Assembly (NCBI RefSeq): GCF_019279795.1
Contig: NC_056733.1
Coordinates: 1,118,738,907 to 1,118,802,906 of the forward strand
Direction of reading: 5' to 3'
Length of the DNA stretch: 64,000 bases
Source: Protopterus annectens
Lineage: Eukaryota > Chordata > Ceratodontiformes > Protopteridae
A program made the position numbers and the translations under genes. Numbering within the stretch: the stretch's first letter is position 1; each line of letters starts with the position of its first letter. Below are positions 12,278-24,119 of the stretch, piece by piece. The notes under the pieces were generated by a model. It was not told the origin of the DNA. It saw nothing but the letters and a program-made list of their open reading frames with translations, and searched no databases.

Positions 12278-13173
12278 TTGTGTTTCTGGGTAAATTTTAG
12301 TAACTGGTTAGTAAGTGTACTGCCTAGGTGCCTGGAAAAAAAGAAATACAGAGCGCATGTAAAAAAATCAGCTACAAAAAGTGAGGAAGAAACACTGACT
12401 GAGGAAAGTTGTGCAGCTGTTCAGTACAAAGCAATGCAAACTCCAGACATGACCTCCAGTAACCTCCAGGAAGATATAAGACAACTGCACACAGATCTGG
12501 TTAAAATAAACAAAACACTGATGGAGCATATCAGCACAAACAACAAAAGGCTGGAAAAAATAGAAGAAACTTTAAACAGGTATTCAGAGGAGGTGGTAAG
12601 GCTGCTAAACTCTGAGGCTGAAATGAAGAAAAGGCTGGCTGAATATGAGACTGCCCAGGAAGAGATGTTTCAAAAATAATAGACTTACAGGACAGAGCAT
12701 GTAGGGAAAACCTGAAATTTTCAGCTATAACAGAAAAGCTGGAAAGAACAGACTGCATTAATTTTATGAAGGCACAAATAAGCAAATGGACTGGTATTCC
12801 ACAGCAGGAGTTGTTAGTTGAAAGAGTACATTGTGTGTATGCTCCAAACCTGGCTATGAGGAAACAACCTAGACCTTTAATAGTAAAGATGCAATCCTAC
12901 CAGCAGAAGGTGATTCTGACAAAACTGTAGCAGAAGGACAAAATACTAAAAGTTGGAGACAGCAGAGTGTTTGTGGAGAATTATTGTTCATTGCACATCA
13001 GGCAGAAGAGGAATAAATGTATTCCATTATTCAGGGAATGCCAAGACGCAGGTGTGAGATTCAAACTGCTGTACCCAGATGTTTTCCAGATATTCTTCCC
13101 TGAAGGGACAGAATCATTTTTGATGAAGTACATGCTAAGGAGGAAATACAAAAGTTTGTCTGACAAAAAGTGA
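12278..13173 (+). pseudogene. L1 ORF1p (RNA-binding chaperone)
   Basis: L1 ORF1p forms trimers through a coiled coil and coats L1 RNA. The first ~130 codons contain a heptad-rich helix (LQEDIRQLHTDLVKINKTL, then KRLEKIEETLNRYSEEV). After stops at 12,677 a different frame gives the RRM-like part (RENLKFSAI, then ERVHCVYAP, then RPLIVKM). The C-terminal domain at 12,967-13,173 has VFVENYCSLHIRQKRN and GVRFKLLYP, close to known L1 ORF1 C-termini. A frameshift and two stops show it is dead. Confidence 0.85.
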
Positions 13174-13869
13174 GCTGCAAAACAGAAAGAGATTTTGCTT
13201 CTTGGTTTTTTTTTGTAATAAAGCCCTCTGAGAGACTGTACCTGTGAAACCTTTTCCACTGTTTCAGTGGAAAATATTGGGGAGAAGGAATGGAGCATGA
13301 GAGTTGACTAGAAGAATCGAGAGTATGTTGGAAATGAAGTAGAGACAGGATTTGGGAGATGGAGATGAACAGTAATAAAACCACTAACTTAGTGTGGGAT
13401 TACAGTGCAATAATTTTATTTCTGAAATATGACAAAACAAGAAAATCTAGAAATATTGGACTTTTTTCAGAATTTGTTGGACTTGTGGGGGACTCTAAAT
13501 TATATGCCGTACTTCATGTCATTAATGATTGGAAAATACTTTGGGGAAGGGAAGAGAGGGGAGAAAGTTAACTGTAAGTAAAGAAAACATTTTTCTTAAT
13601 AGTACTATTTTTGCGGTGTATGGTTTTCTTTGCATACTATAACGTTTTCTCAGTTGTTTTTAAGTGTAATGGGGATTGTAAGTAAATGCTGCTTTTCTTT
13701 TTTCCCTTTCATGCTTTTTCTCATTTTTGCATGGGGGAATGATTGGACTGAGGACCTTAGATTAATTTAGTAACAAGCTTTAAGAGAACACAAGTAAATA
13801 AAAAAGAATATTGAACATCATGAGGCTTTTTTCTAGCAGCTAAATGTATGTTTAGTAGCAATTCTGTAT

Positions 13870-14035
13870 CAGGACCTCATGTCTCTGTGGAAACAATCTG
13901 TTAAATCTGATAAAGAGAAATTGAGTGTCTGGTTCTCATGTCTCTATGGAGACAATCTGATAAAGGAAAATTGGCTGTCTGGTTATCATGTTTCCATGGT
14001 GACAGTCTGATAAAAGAGTTATTGGTTGCAATCTG
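13870..14035 (+). repeat. Three-copy ~50-60-bp tandem repeat in the L1 spacer
   Basis: The phrase tcatgtctctgtgg..acaatctg..ataaa..gaaattg..gtctggtt recurs at about 13,876, 13,936 and 13,986 with drift. It lies in the long ORF1-ORF2 spacer (13,174-14,512), which otherwise shows nothing recognisable. Confidence 0.8.
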
Positions 14036-14512
14036 CTGGAGAGTGATTTGCTGGGGGAAAAGAAAAGAGAAACTGGCAAGGAGATAATGTTCTCTGAAAG
14101 CATTCATGGGTTTTCCCAGCTGAGAGAGCTATAAAGATGAGACAAAACAAGTTAGCACTTCTTAGCATGGATAACCTTTCTTTTAGGTTAACTCAAGTTT
14201 GTGAGTGTGGCTGTCAGTCTGGGACATGTATTAGGAGGGTAAAACTTCAATATTTGAATATGTACATACTTTTCTTGTAATAAATTATTAGGTTTTGGGG
14301 GTATTGAGAGTTTGTTTTTTTTTGTTTGAGGACTTTCAATAAAACAAAAAGTTCTGTAAGATGCGACATAGGCTGAAATGGATATGATAAGAAACAACTA
14401 TGTAAAAGTTCAACCTGTCAAAAGTGTATGCGTGTAACACAAAAGCTGGAACTAGATATTTAACAAAAATGGTGTTGTACGTAAAAGGTGGGAATAATAA
14501 CTTTTTAATACA

Positions 14513-17500
14513 ATGGTGATTTCTGTAATAACTTTAAATGTCAGTGGCCTCACATTTAAATACAAGAAAGAAAGAATAGTGAGCTATATTTGAAAATGTA
14601 GAGTGCAAATAGCTATGTTACAGGAGACACACTTGGAAAGAACTGAACATGTGGATTTCATAAAGAAAGATTTTCAGGATGGGCATTCAGCTGAATATCT
14701 GGGACAAATGAAAAGAGGTGTACTTGTATTAATTGCAAGAGGAGCTCCAATAGTGATAGAAGAGGATAAAAAGATAATGACAGATTTGTAGTACTAAGGG
14801 GCTACTGGCAAGGGGGAAGATTACACTGGCATGTATTTATATTCCACCTAAAACTGGTATAGTGGAGCTTAAGAAAATTCAGGGAGACATAATCAGTTTT
14901 CAGCAAGGAATATTACCTTATAGGTGGGGGTCTGGAATTTGATTTGCAGCAGTGAAGGTATATCTGGTGGCCCAGAAGTAAAAGTATAACAATAGAAAGT
15001 AGATTTTTGAAGAAATGTATAAAAATATTTGGCATGGAAGATGTGAATTTAGTAGTAGGAGTTTGGAGGGCATTTACATATTATTCCCCAAGATATAATA
15101 TCTGGGCTAGGCTAGACAGAATTTACATTTCACAGAAACTTGTGCTTTTAATTGAAGGTCTTGGTACACACCCAATAACTATTTTAGAGCATACCCCAAT
15201 AATAACTAAAATAAAAACACAGGATAATGAAATAAACAATGGTGCTGTCCCACCTCTCTGTTTAAAACAGAGGAATTTAAGGAATGGGTAGTTGGGATTA
15301 TTCAAGTGGCATTCAAGAGGATAGAAATTACTTCTGAAAATATAGCTAGGGAGTAACGTGTAGTTTAAAAATAGGGTGGAAATAAAAGAAAGGGAACTAT
15401 AGTTAAGTAGTAGCAAGAATTATTTAGAGTGACTGACAAATATTAAAGTATTGCAGAATAGGTAAAATCTCACACAACGCGATGAGGATCAACTGTAGAA
15501 TGCTAAGCAGAAAATAGGGGATTACCTCAGTACTGTACATGAGTTTAGAATAAGCATCTGATTTTTGATAATAATACTAGAGTTGAAAAACTTTTAGCAC
15601 GACGACTCAGGTAACAGAATGTAGAAAGGGCTGTCACCAAGCTTAGGGAGCCTGCAACAAGAAAGGTAACAAGTGATCCTGTGGAGGTATTAGAAATATT
15701 TTGGAAATACTATGAAAATCTGTATAAAACAGAGAAATATGGAAATCAAGAAAAGATACAAATGGAAGTGTTTATGGAAGAATTAAATATGCCAAGATTA
15801 GGGGTAGATGAGGCTCGGTTACTGTTAGGATAGGAGGAGATGAGATAAAAATTGATATATAACCAATGTATAGTAAAGTCCCCAGGAATAGATGGTATTC
15901 CCATGCAAGATTGGAAGCTAGGAGGGAAAAACTGATAAGGATCTGGAAGGTTTTGTTTAACAGTATTTTAAGAGGAGGAGAAGTACCAACATCCTGGAAG
16001 AAAGCAGTAGTAGCTGTAATACTTAAAGATGGTGAAGATCCATCAAATCCAGCTTCATACAGGTCCATTTCAGTACTAAACCATGATTATAAAGTGTTCA
16101 TGCCTGTAATGGCTAAAAGAATGTTAAAAGTACTGGTAAAATTGATAGATATGCATCAAAGTGGTTTTGAGGGGTGGAGGCACACATTTGACAACATTAA
16201 CAGAACATTGATGATTCAGAGGGAAGTAGAATGAAAGAAAATACCGTTGTTGTTGGTGGGTCTTGCTGCAGAGAAAGCATTTGACAGGGTAAGCTGGGAC
16301 TTTATGAGCCGCGCAATGGAGGCATTTGCATTTCCTGATAACATTATAAGGTTGATTAGGAGGATATATGAGCGAACAGAGGCGAACATTAAAGTGGATG
16401 GGGTCTTCTCTGATAATCTCTTCTTGAGTAGAGAAACCAGGCAGAGGTGTCTTCTTTCCCTTTTGTTATTTGCATTATATTTAGAACCATTGGCAAAGAA
16501 AATAAGGGACTCAGAAATTCAGGCATATAATTGGTATGGTAGTCAAGAAATGCTGTCTCTATTTGCAGATGATATTATTTTATACCTGACAAAACCAGAA
16601 ATAGACATTACAGTGGTATGGAACATTTTGAGACAGTTTCACATCTTTTCAGGATACAAAATGAATGAAGCTAAAACAAAGGCAGTAGCAGTAAATTATG
16701 TACCCACGTATGAATTGGTTCAGCAATATCCATATTAATATGGGGACATGATAAAATGAAGTATTTAGGCGTATGTATTAAAAGTGATACTGGTATGGCA
16801 GCTAAGGATATGTGGGAAGAGACTAAACAGAAGATAATGCAGAAACTGATAAAATTGAAGTTTCCATTATGAATATGGTTAGTAAGATACAAGCAGTTAA
16901 AATGTTTTTAGTCCCATTAGTCTTAATGTATACAGGTCAGGCATATTTTTATCAACCAGAGAAGAAGTTGTGAATATTTGCTGTAACAACAGTGTTGATA
17001 TTTGTTTTTAACCTTTGAAATGATTTTTCCCATAGAAACAGTTAATCGGAATTCAGCCATTGTATGTGCATAATGTATAACTCCTCTGAATCCTGTCATT
17101 CATATGGGCACGCCATATATGTAAAGATCTTATCAGAACTAATGTCAAATTTGTATGTAGATCATTTATTGTAGTCATTATTTTGTTCGTAGTAGTTTCC
17201 CTTCTGTATTTTTAGTTCTGTATCTTTTACAACTGCATGCTTTATTTTTTACTATATGTGTATTCCTTGGAGATTTTCTCCCCCGGCCTCCACTGAAAAA
17301 GGACCTGTGTCCAGTCGGACTTTCCCGGTAAACAAATGTAAAATAAATAAATATCAATTAATAAAGACCTGAAGGACTTTATCTGGGAGGAGAAGATGGT
17401 AAGAGTCATGTGGGATAAGCTGATTCTTCCAGTAGAACAGGGCTGATTGGGATTATCCAATTTGAAGGGGTTTTTCAGAGGTACACATTTAAGACCCCTG

Positions 17501-18607
17501 TACATAGCACAAGCAGAAAACTATAATTCAAAGTGGAAAAGGGATGATGATGAAATGGGGGAAGCTCAAGAAACAAGAAGAGACTGGGGTTTTGGATGCA
17601 GATCTTTAAGGAGAATAACAATAATCATACAGAATATTATATCTATAAAGCAGAAGAAAGTATCCTGAGAACTAAGCCAACATGTAAACCTGTTAATAGG
17701 GATGACTGCAATTAGGGATATAGAGAACAGACAAGAGAGAGCTGGAATTTATGGGAGAAAACTGGCAAAGGAACCAAGGTATTGGGAGCAAACTAGAAAG
17801 GGAAAAATTGTAGAATGGAAAGACGCCAAGAATTTATTTGGACTGCAGGTTAGAGATTGCTTTCCCTGTCAGTTATTGATATCAGAGTATAGGCAAAGAG
17901 AAAGAAATGGGGGGGGTCCTAAATGAAAGACCAGCACTAATAGAGTTTTTAGTAGAATCTAGAACAGAAGCTGCCGTTAAAAAAGGAATAATTATTAGAG
18001 CATATAAAATATTGCATGATAACTAGAAGAATCAGAGGAATTTTTCCTGAGGTAGACACCGAATGTTGAAGGTGTGATGGAGAAGAAAGAGGTAATTGGG
18101 ATCATATTTTCTGAGAGTACGGTGAGTTGGCAGACACTTTAAGGATTAAAAAAAATGAGGAAAACAGCACCCAAGCGTTAAATATTAGTAATCTCCAGTA
18201 AAAGCAGTTTTGTTTAATAAAGATTACTTTTAACCGGGTCAGTGTGGAAAGTCATTCTGGAAGTGCCTTATTGGAGATTACTAGGACTTTCCCTGCGGGA
18301 TGCACTGTCAGAGATGCTAGGTGGGCATATTGGTGTGAAAATGGAGATGATTTTTCCGAGCTATGACACAGAATTGGAATTGCCTAAACATTGTAAGGCC
18401 TTACTGTGTCTCATTATGGTGGCTGCCAAAAAAGCAGTTACTAGAAAATGGAAATCAAAGTATAAACCAAGTACATTAGAAGTAGTGAGTATAGTAACAG
18501 AGATAAAACAACTGGAATTGAGATCTTTAGAAAAGGGTAGGAGCAAACTACATAGGAAAAAATGGGAACTGTGGGAACAATACATACAAGGAAGGAATGA
18601 GGTTTAA
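14513..18607 (+). pseudogene. L1 ORF2 (endonuclease, reverse transcriptase, C-terminal Cys domain)
   Basis: ATG at 14,513 opens MVISVITLNVSGL, the usual L1 endonuclease start, followed by LQETHLERTEH near 14,620. The endonuclease C-terminus (YYSPRYNIWARLDRIYIS) is at about 15,080. The RT runs from 15,866 with AEKAFDRVSWDFM near 16,270 and the catalytic SLFADDIILYL near 16,555. Coding stops at about 16,975, where a LINE-A 3' end is inserted, and resumes at 17,356 with LKDFIWEEKM. The C-terminal zinc-binding-like piece with CDGEERGNWDHIF lies near 18,065, and the frame ends at 18,607. Most pieces share one frame despite several stops. Confidence 0.87.
16975..17352 (+). mobile_element. 5'-truncated LINE-A 3' end inside the L1
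   Basis: Coding for L1 ORF2 is interrupted here by about 370 bp ending in ctccactgaaaaaggacctg, then gtcggactttcccggtaaac and a gtaaaataaataaat tail. The last ~80 bp match the LINE-A end at 8,505-8,580. The L1 frame continues directly after the A-rich tail. I could not fix target duplications. Confidence 0.82.
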
Positions 18608-19005
18608 AAGAAAGCAGGATTTAAATGAGCTATGTAATGTTTGACTGTAAATGATTGGGTAGATTATAAGTGATGTATGTACATTTGCAACTGGGAGTGC
18701 GTCAGTATGGTTTGTAATGTAAAATACTTGCAACTAGGATTGTGTCGGTGTGGTTTGTTTTCATTTATAGAAATGTATAAGTGCCTGTTTCATAAGTGAT
18801 GTTTAATAAAGATGTTTCTTGTTTAAAAAAAGGGCAGGAATTGAATAATTTATATAATGTTGCTTATGGTATATGCTGTATAGCAGTATATGTGAAGTGT
18901 AATGTTAGTAAACATCAACTTGTTAATACAGTTTGATTACTTTTATATAAATGTAAATTTGCCTGTGTCAGAAGTGATAATTCAGTAAAGGTGTTTAAAA
19001 AATAA
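18608..19005 (+). repeat. L1 3' UTR in two tandem copies
   Basis: Copy one (18,608-18,832) ends ttcataagtgatgtttaata, then an aaagatg phrase and an A-run. Copy two (18,833-19,005) has a matching start (gggcaggaattgaat) and ends gtcagaagtgataattcagt, then aaaggtgtttaaaaaat. A second, 5'-truncated L1 transcript inserted in the first A-tail would explain this. Confidence 0.75.
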
Positions 19006-19540
19006 ACATTAGCCAGGAGAGTTGCATGCCCTCTCATCTGTTCCTCCTTATCTGTCCCCCCCCCCACAAAGACAGGGTCTCTTTTGCACCAATCCCTCTT
19101 TGCTCCCTAAGGTGGCATTCACATGTAACCTAAACTAACCTACACATCTGCTTGTGTTCTTTCCCAAGCACTCCAAAAAGGGAAAATAGTTGTTTCACAC
19201 TTTGGACATGCACAGAAAATTGTGGCTTTGTTTTTATAGAACTAATGCCAGCAGGAAAGGTCCCCAACTGTTCATATCTTTTACCCCTAATTGATTGCAT
19301 TTGAAATTTTCCAGACTTAACTTGTCCAGATGGATTTCAGATTGTTTAAGTTTTATCTTTGCCACCAATAATTGCCCTGAACCACTTAGACTAAAAGCTT
19401 ATTGTACAGTCAGTGGCCGTATCTACCACCTTTTTCAAGAACTCAAGAGTGGATGAAATTTGTGTAGCCACTACTTGGTCTTCTTTGCATAAATTTGCTA
19501 AACATCTTCTGTATCTTTAAGAAGTATAGCAGTAAGATAA
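19006..19540 (+). pseudogene. DIRS copy 2, end of the tyrosine recombinase
   Basis: After the L1, the plus strand again encodes DIRS recombinase: ARRVACPL at 19,012, then TNPSL-like sequence near 19,095, and a C-terminal part near 19,420-19,530 comparable with the intact copy at 32,590-32,740. It directly continues the frame cut at 12,188. Confidence 0.72.
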
Positions 19541-20339
19541 CTAAAAATTATATCACACACAAAGTGCTGTAGATCTTCGTCCTTGACCACAAATGCAGTA
19601 TAAAATGCTGGTACTGCACAATCGAGTGATCAACTTGCTGCCCTTTGTCCCACCCCAGTGACGCATCTGTATATAACAGATATACATACATACATACATA
19701 TATACACAGGAGTGCTTTTATTAACTGAAACTCCCAAACATTGACATGTTTTGTCAGCAAAACAGACGGTCACTACATGTATAAGATTGACATTCCCTGA
19801 GGTTGGGAGTATGCCCTTTCCCCAGGGATTGTGCACTCTCAGAGTTAGTGTATATAATTATCAAGGGCTCTGCTCCCCCCCCCCACACACCCACACAGAA
19901 AACATAGTAGTTTTCTTTTGCATGTTTCGAGGTTGTGCCTTGGATAATGCTCTTTAGGCTTTTAGTCTTTTTTGCGGTTAATGTTTTCAGTGTCGATCTA
20001 CTGAAGTTTAGATTAAATTCACTAGATCCAGATATAGGTGTAAATAGACATATAGAAAGTATGTAGAACATGAGCTGTTAGTAACCAAATGTGCTGCTGA
20101 TTGGAAACTGGGTGACATAAGCACTTGAGCAGAAAATGTCAGAGTTCTCCAACATGCTCTACAAAAGCACACCTGGTGCAGTAATAATGGCCTTACCTGT
20201 AATGTCAATAAGTGTATTATCATGAGATGTGATAAAAATGACATGTAATAATTACAAAAGAAATGGTAAAATCATAAAAAATTGTGTCATCTTGAAAGTG
20301 GGGGACAGTGGTAGACAGAAATTTAAACCTGCATATGTG
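19541..20339. other. Non-coding stretch with a short ATAC microsatellite
   Basis: A small (CATA)n tract lies at about 19,682-19,706 and a C-run at 19,875-19,885. Part of this may be the DIRS copy 2 3' UTR. No gene is visible. Confidence 0.4.
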
Positions 20340-21406
20340 TATATGTCAATGTGACCAAATCAGAGAGAGTGACTGATAAACAAATACGCACAGTAGTAGA
20401 GAGTAAGATGGGAAATGAACAGTTCAGATTCAACTCAGGATGCAGTACAGCTGAGCAATGTTTGCAGTGAGACAGGTAGTTGAGAAGAAGCTAGAAATGA
20501 GAAGATAGTCTGTCTGGGCATTCCTAGACTTGGAGAATGCATATGACAAAGTCCCAAGAAAGCTGATTTGTGCTGTCCTGTGATGGTTCAAAGCATGGTT
20601 AACACTGATAGAGTTAGTGCAGACTATGTACATGGATCCAGTGACACAGGAATGGACAGTGTTTGCACTCACAGAGGGATTCCCAGGTAGAGTGGGTGCA
20701 CACCATGGTTCAGTTCTAGGCCCACTGCTGTTCATACTGGTGATGGACTATGTTAGTAAACAGGCTTGAGATGACAGTTCAACAAAGCTGCTGTATACAG
20801 ATGATGTGGCATTACAGGCAGACTCTAAGCAAGAACCTCATCAAGTGATAGGAGAATTGAATATAAAACTGATTGCACACAGGTTGAAGCTGAGCACAGG
20901 TAAGTCAGTAGTAATGGCAGCAAACTGGGAAAGCAGAAGAAGATGACATTTGATATAGAAAGGAAAGTAGTGGAACAGGTTAACAGCTTCAAGTGTCTGG
21001 GAGGAGTGGTTGAGGAGAATGGAAGTCTGAATGAGGAGGTCAAAGATACAATCAGAGGGGCTGCAAACATTTGGTATTGAGCATTAGGAGTAGTATGTGA
21101 CAGAAGAATGCCAAAGATGCAGAAATGTAAGGCATACAAAACAGTGATGTGACCAGTACCACTGTATGGTACAGAGACCTGGGCATTGAAAGAAGAACAG
21201 TTGAGGAAGAAGCTTGTGATGACGGAGATGAAATGTCCAAGATGGATGGTAGGATAGATGAAGAAATGAGGACATCAGAGCAGAAGCCTGAGTAGCTCCA
21301 CTTGTAGAGAAAGTCAAAGAGAATAGATTATGGTGGTTCTGTCAGTTGTGCAAGGAAACAGAAGACAATATGGTGAAAATTATTTAGGACAAACTGGAAG
21401 AAGGTG
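20340..21406 (+). pseudogene. RTE/BovB-like LINE, RT region, host of the gypsy insertion
   Basis: The plus strand encodes FLDLENAYDKVPRKL near 20,520, then HHGSVLGPLLFILVMDYVS near 20,705, and LLYTDDVALQADS near 20,795, a changed catalytic box. The downstream C-terminal RTE region reaches ETEDNMVKII near 21,365 and ends at 21,406. The next RTE block of the same type (GKRK, then DGLCERR) begins at 44,291, right after the far LTR. I infer that the gypsy element inserted into this RTE copy. Many stops are present. Confidence 0.75.
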
Positions 21407-21695
21407 TGACGCCCGTGCACTGGCTCAGTAATCAAGGAACCTCAATCCTCACCACTAACACCAGTGAGGGGCGTCCACATTGGGAAGGATAACAAGTACA
21501 CACACAGTAAAGTACAATTTCCCTTAAGAGCACACAGAAATCACAGGCAGTCTGGGGCTGGTTTCTCCCTTTCTCTCCAGATCCCCAATAAGACTCCCCA
21601 CTGGCATAGATATAGGGACCAGATCTCAGCCTACCTCCAGCACCCTCTCTGTCCAACCAGTGCTTCATGTCCCTGCCCAAGTATCTGACACACAG

Positions 21696-21789
<94 letters not shown>

Positions 21790-22767
21790 TAGGATGTGAG
21801 TTATATACAAACACAAACACTCCTGATGAAGGCTGGCGCATATTCTTCAGCTATGCCCCTTCCTGCCAGTTTGTAAGGTAGTACCAGGTGCCACCAACCT
21901 CTAATATCAGCTACTAAAAAGGCCTTTACCAAAGGTTGTCCAATTTTTACTGTGCAATATTATTATCCAAATGGTAAGTGTGACTGAGCAGCAAGACTAT
22001 TGGAGTGGCTTTGTAGAGTATCACTATATACATGCAATGTACTCTAGAGCTTAAATTATCTCTACACAAAACACCCACAGTTGAAAAGTTTAAAAATATT
22101 TAATAATAAGTAATAAAAACACAAGGCAATACTACTTACTACACAGTGGTAGTCAAGAGTTCAGACATCACAGGAAAATGCTTAAAATAATACTGTAGAA
22201 TAGTTCTGACATAAATATAGAAAACAGCTAGACTAAACTTTCTATTTTCTATCTTTTCCTAAGAGCAATCACAGTTCTAAATAAATGTACATATAGAGCA
22301 AAAGCAGAGTACTGGTGAGTTGTTGTCAGCTTTAAACAAAATCCAAAATGCTCTCTCTGGGACCATCCTTTAAACTGCTGACTGATTTTAGATTACATCA
22401 TTCTTAACAATTCTCTGGTTTCCCAGGCTAACAGAAACTCTACATTTGCATTTCTTAGTAAGCTTGCACCTGGAAACCACAGCAATTAAAGACATTATAT
22501 ATGTAAAATCTAGCAATTAACTCTGGTCTCAAAATAATAGAAAGAATCTGCTGGTTCAGTCACCATGACTCTAAGCTCTGAGATCAGTCATAAAATGCTT
22601 GACTTACCAGCTTTCTTATAGCAGAGTGCACTGTTGTTACATTTTTGCAGTTCAACATCCAATACAGTCTTTTCACATTTAAGAGAAGAAGCCTACGGCT
22701 TTTATTAATATGTACAAAGACATAGAATTATCTACAAAATTCTATCTAGCTAGGCTAGCAGTCTTCA
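21407..22767 (-). repeat. 3' LTR of the Gmr1-like element
   Basis: The LTR is bounded by TG and CA. It matches the distal LTR in two blocks: 21,407-21,890 with 38,515-38,590 plus 39,690-40,022, and 22,372-22,767 with 43,893-44,290. It holds one copy of the 54-bp unit that is amplified in the other LTR, and a (CA)n tract at 21,697-21,787. A polyadenylation-like attaataaaag lies at about 22,700 on the minus strand. The middle 480 bp (21,891-22,371) have no counterpart in the distal LTR. Confidence 0.8.
21697..21787. repeat. (CA)n microsatellite in the 3' LTR
   Basis: About 45 CA dinucleotides with one interruption near 21,721. The corresponding tract in the other LTR (39,896-39,915) is much shorter. 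Confidence 0.97.
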
Positions 22768-22782
22768 CCCCCCCCCCCCCCG
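22768..22782 (-). promoter_or_regulatory. Polypurine tract next to the 3' LTR
   Basis: A run of G on the minus strand lies directly before the LTR start TGAAGAC. This is where plus-strand DNA priming occurs in LTR retroelements, and its position fixes the LTR edge. Confidence 0.75.
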
Positions 22783-22785
22783 AGA

Positions 22786-24102
22786 ACTCAAGCTAGTTTT
22801 TCAAGTGTCCCAAGAGAAACGTTGCTTGAGAGGGTTAGGTCTGAGTATACCTTACCCCATTCCCTGTCTTGAGAGCCCATCTGCATTGGCATTGATACTC
22901 TCACTGTGGGGCTGCACTAACATATCATAAGCTTACAACCCTAGGCTCTGTCTTAGCAACTTGACTGTTTGCTGGCTGGCTCTGTTTAACCATGTTAGAG
23001 GATTGTGATCTGTCACTACAGTGAATTTTCTTCCATACAGATAAAGCTGAAGTTTCTGCAGTGCCTACACTATAGCTAGACATTCCTTTTCTACAGCTGC
23101 ATAGCATTCCTCCCTGGGTTGGAGCCTACGACTGAGATAAACCACTGGGTGCTCTTCTCCCTCTAAAGAAATCTGGCTAAGTACAGCCCCCACCCCATTG
23201 TTTGAAGCATCTTCCTGCACAACAAATTATTTGCTGTAATCCAGACTGGCTAACACAGGAGGTCCTCCTAAAGCTTCTTTAAGCGTGTGGAATATCTGCT
23301 CACATGTTGTGGTCCACAGTACCTTATCTGGCCTGTTTGTCCTTGTCAGGTCTGTGAGGGGAGCAGCTATTGTAATATAACTGGGGACAAACTTTCTGTA
23401 GTACCCTGCTGTCCCTAAGAATGCCCTCACCTGCTTTTTGGTAATGGGTGCAGGCCATGCTTGAATGGCTTCCACTTTGGCAGATTCTGGCCTGATCTTA
23501 CCACTCCCAACTCTATGTCCCAGGTAGGACACCTCTGCCATACCCACCTGACATTTGCTGGGCTTAATGGTCAACCCTGTCCTCTGTAGTCTGCCCAGCA
23601 CCTCCCTGACATGTTGAAGGTGCTCTTTCCAGGAATGGCTGTAGATGGCAATATCATCTAGGTAAGCAAGGGCAAACCCCCCTGCTCCTGCTAGGGTATG
23701 ATCTACCAGCTTCTGGAAAGTCACTTAGGCATTTTTCGTCCCAAAGGGCATCTTTGGTAACTCATACAAGCCAAAAGGAGTCACAAAGGCAAGACTTCTC
23801 TCTAGCACTGGAAGTCAAGAGCACCTGCCAGTAACCCTTGGCAAGCTCAATGGTTGTAAGATACTTAGCCCCACCCAGCTGCCCTAGGGCCTCATCTGTC
23901 CTAGGCATAGGGGGAGCATCTTACTCTGTGTGACTACTTAAGTTCCTGTAGTCCATACAGAACCTGCTGCTGCCATCTTTCTTTGCCACCAGCACCACTG
24001 GGGAGGCCCAGGGACTGTTGGACTCTTGAATTACCCCTAGTTCCAACATTTCCTGTATCTCCTCCCTCTGTTTGACTCTCTCAGGCACCCTATAAGGGAC
24101 CT
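22786..24102 (-). pseudogene. Gmr1-like RT and RNase H
   Basis: Copies element RNA into DNA. From about 24,095 the minus strand encodes the RT start (PYRVPERVK, then SPWASPVVLVAKKDGS). The catalytic motif AYLDDIAIYSHSW is near 23,660 and FLGTAGYYRKFVPSY near 23,405. RNase H continues at 23,220-22,920 in another frame, with DASNNGVGAVLSQ and VVTDHNPL. A stop or frameshift occurs at 23,725 and others further on. The N-terminal edge lies at the hAT-like insertion site. The matching upstream linker is at 34,360. Confidence 0.88.
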
Positions 24103-24119
24103 GCCTAATGTAGTGGCGG

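Larger units (their letters stand above)
12189..19005 (+). mobile_element. Near full-length L1-clade LINE inserted in DIRS copy 2
   Basis: The element starts cttccaagatggctgc, a typical L1-like beginning. It carries ORF1, a spacer, ORF2 and two 3' ends. It is flanked by acatcatccagaagag (12,171) and acattagccaggagag (19,006), an ageing target duplication of about 16 bp. The flank sequence is DIRS recombinase coding sequence on both sides. Without the inner LINE-A piece and the second 3' end it is about 6.3 kb, the usual L1 length. Confidence 0.85.

Noticed and set aside
21432..21881. Cys-Val or Thr-His rich open frames
   Set aside because: They are translations of the CA/TG microsatellite. 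The same applies at 4,177-4,365, 33,720-34,072 and 61,013-61,233.
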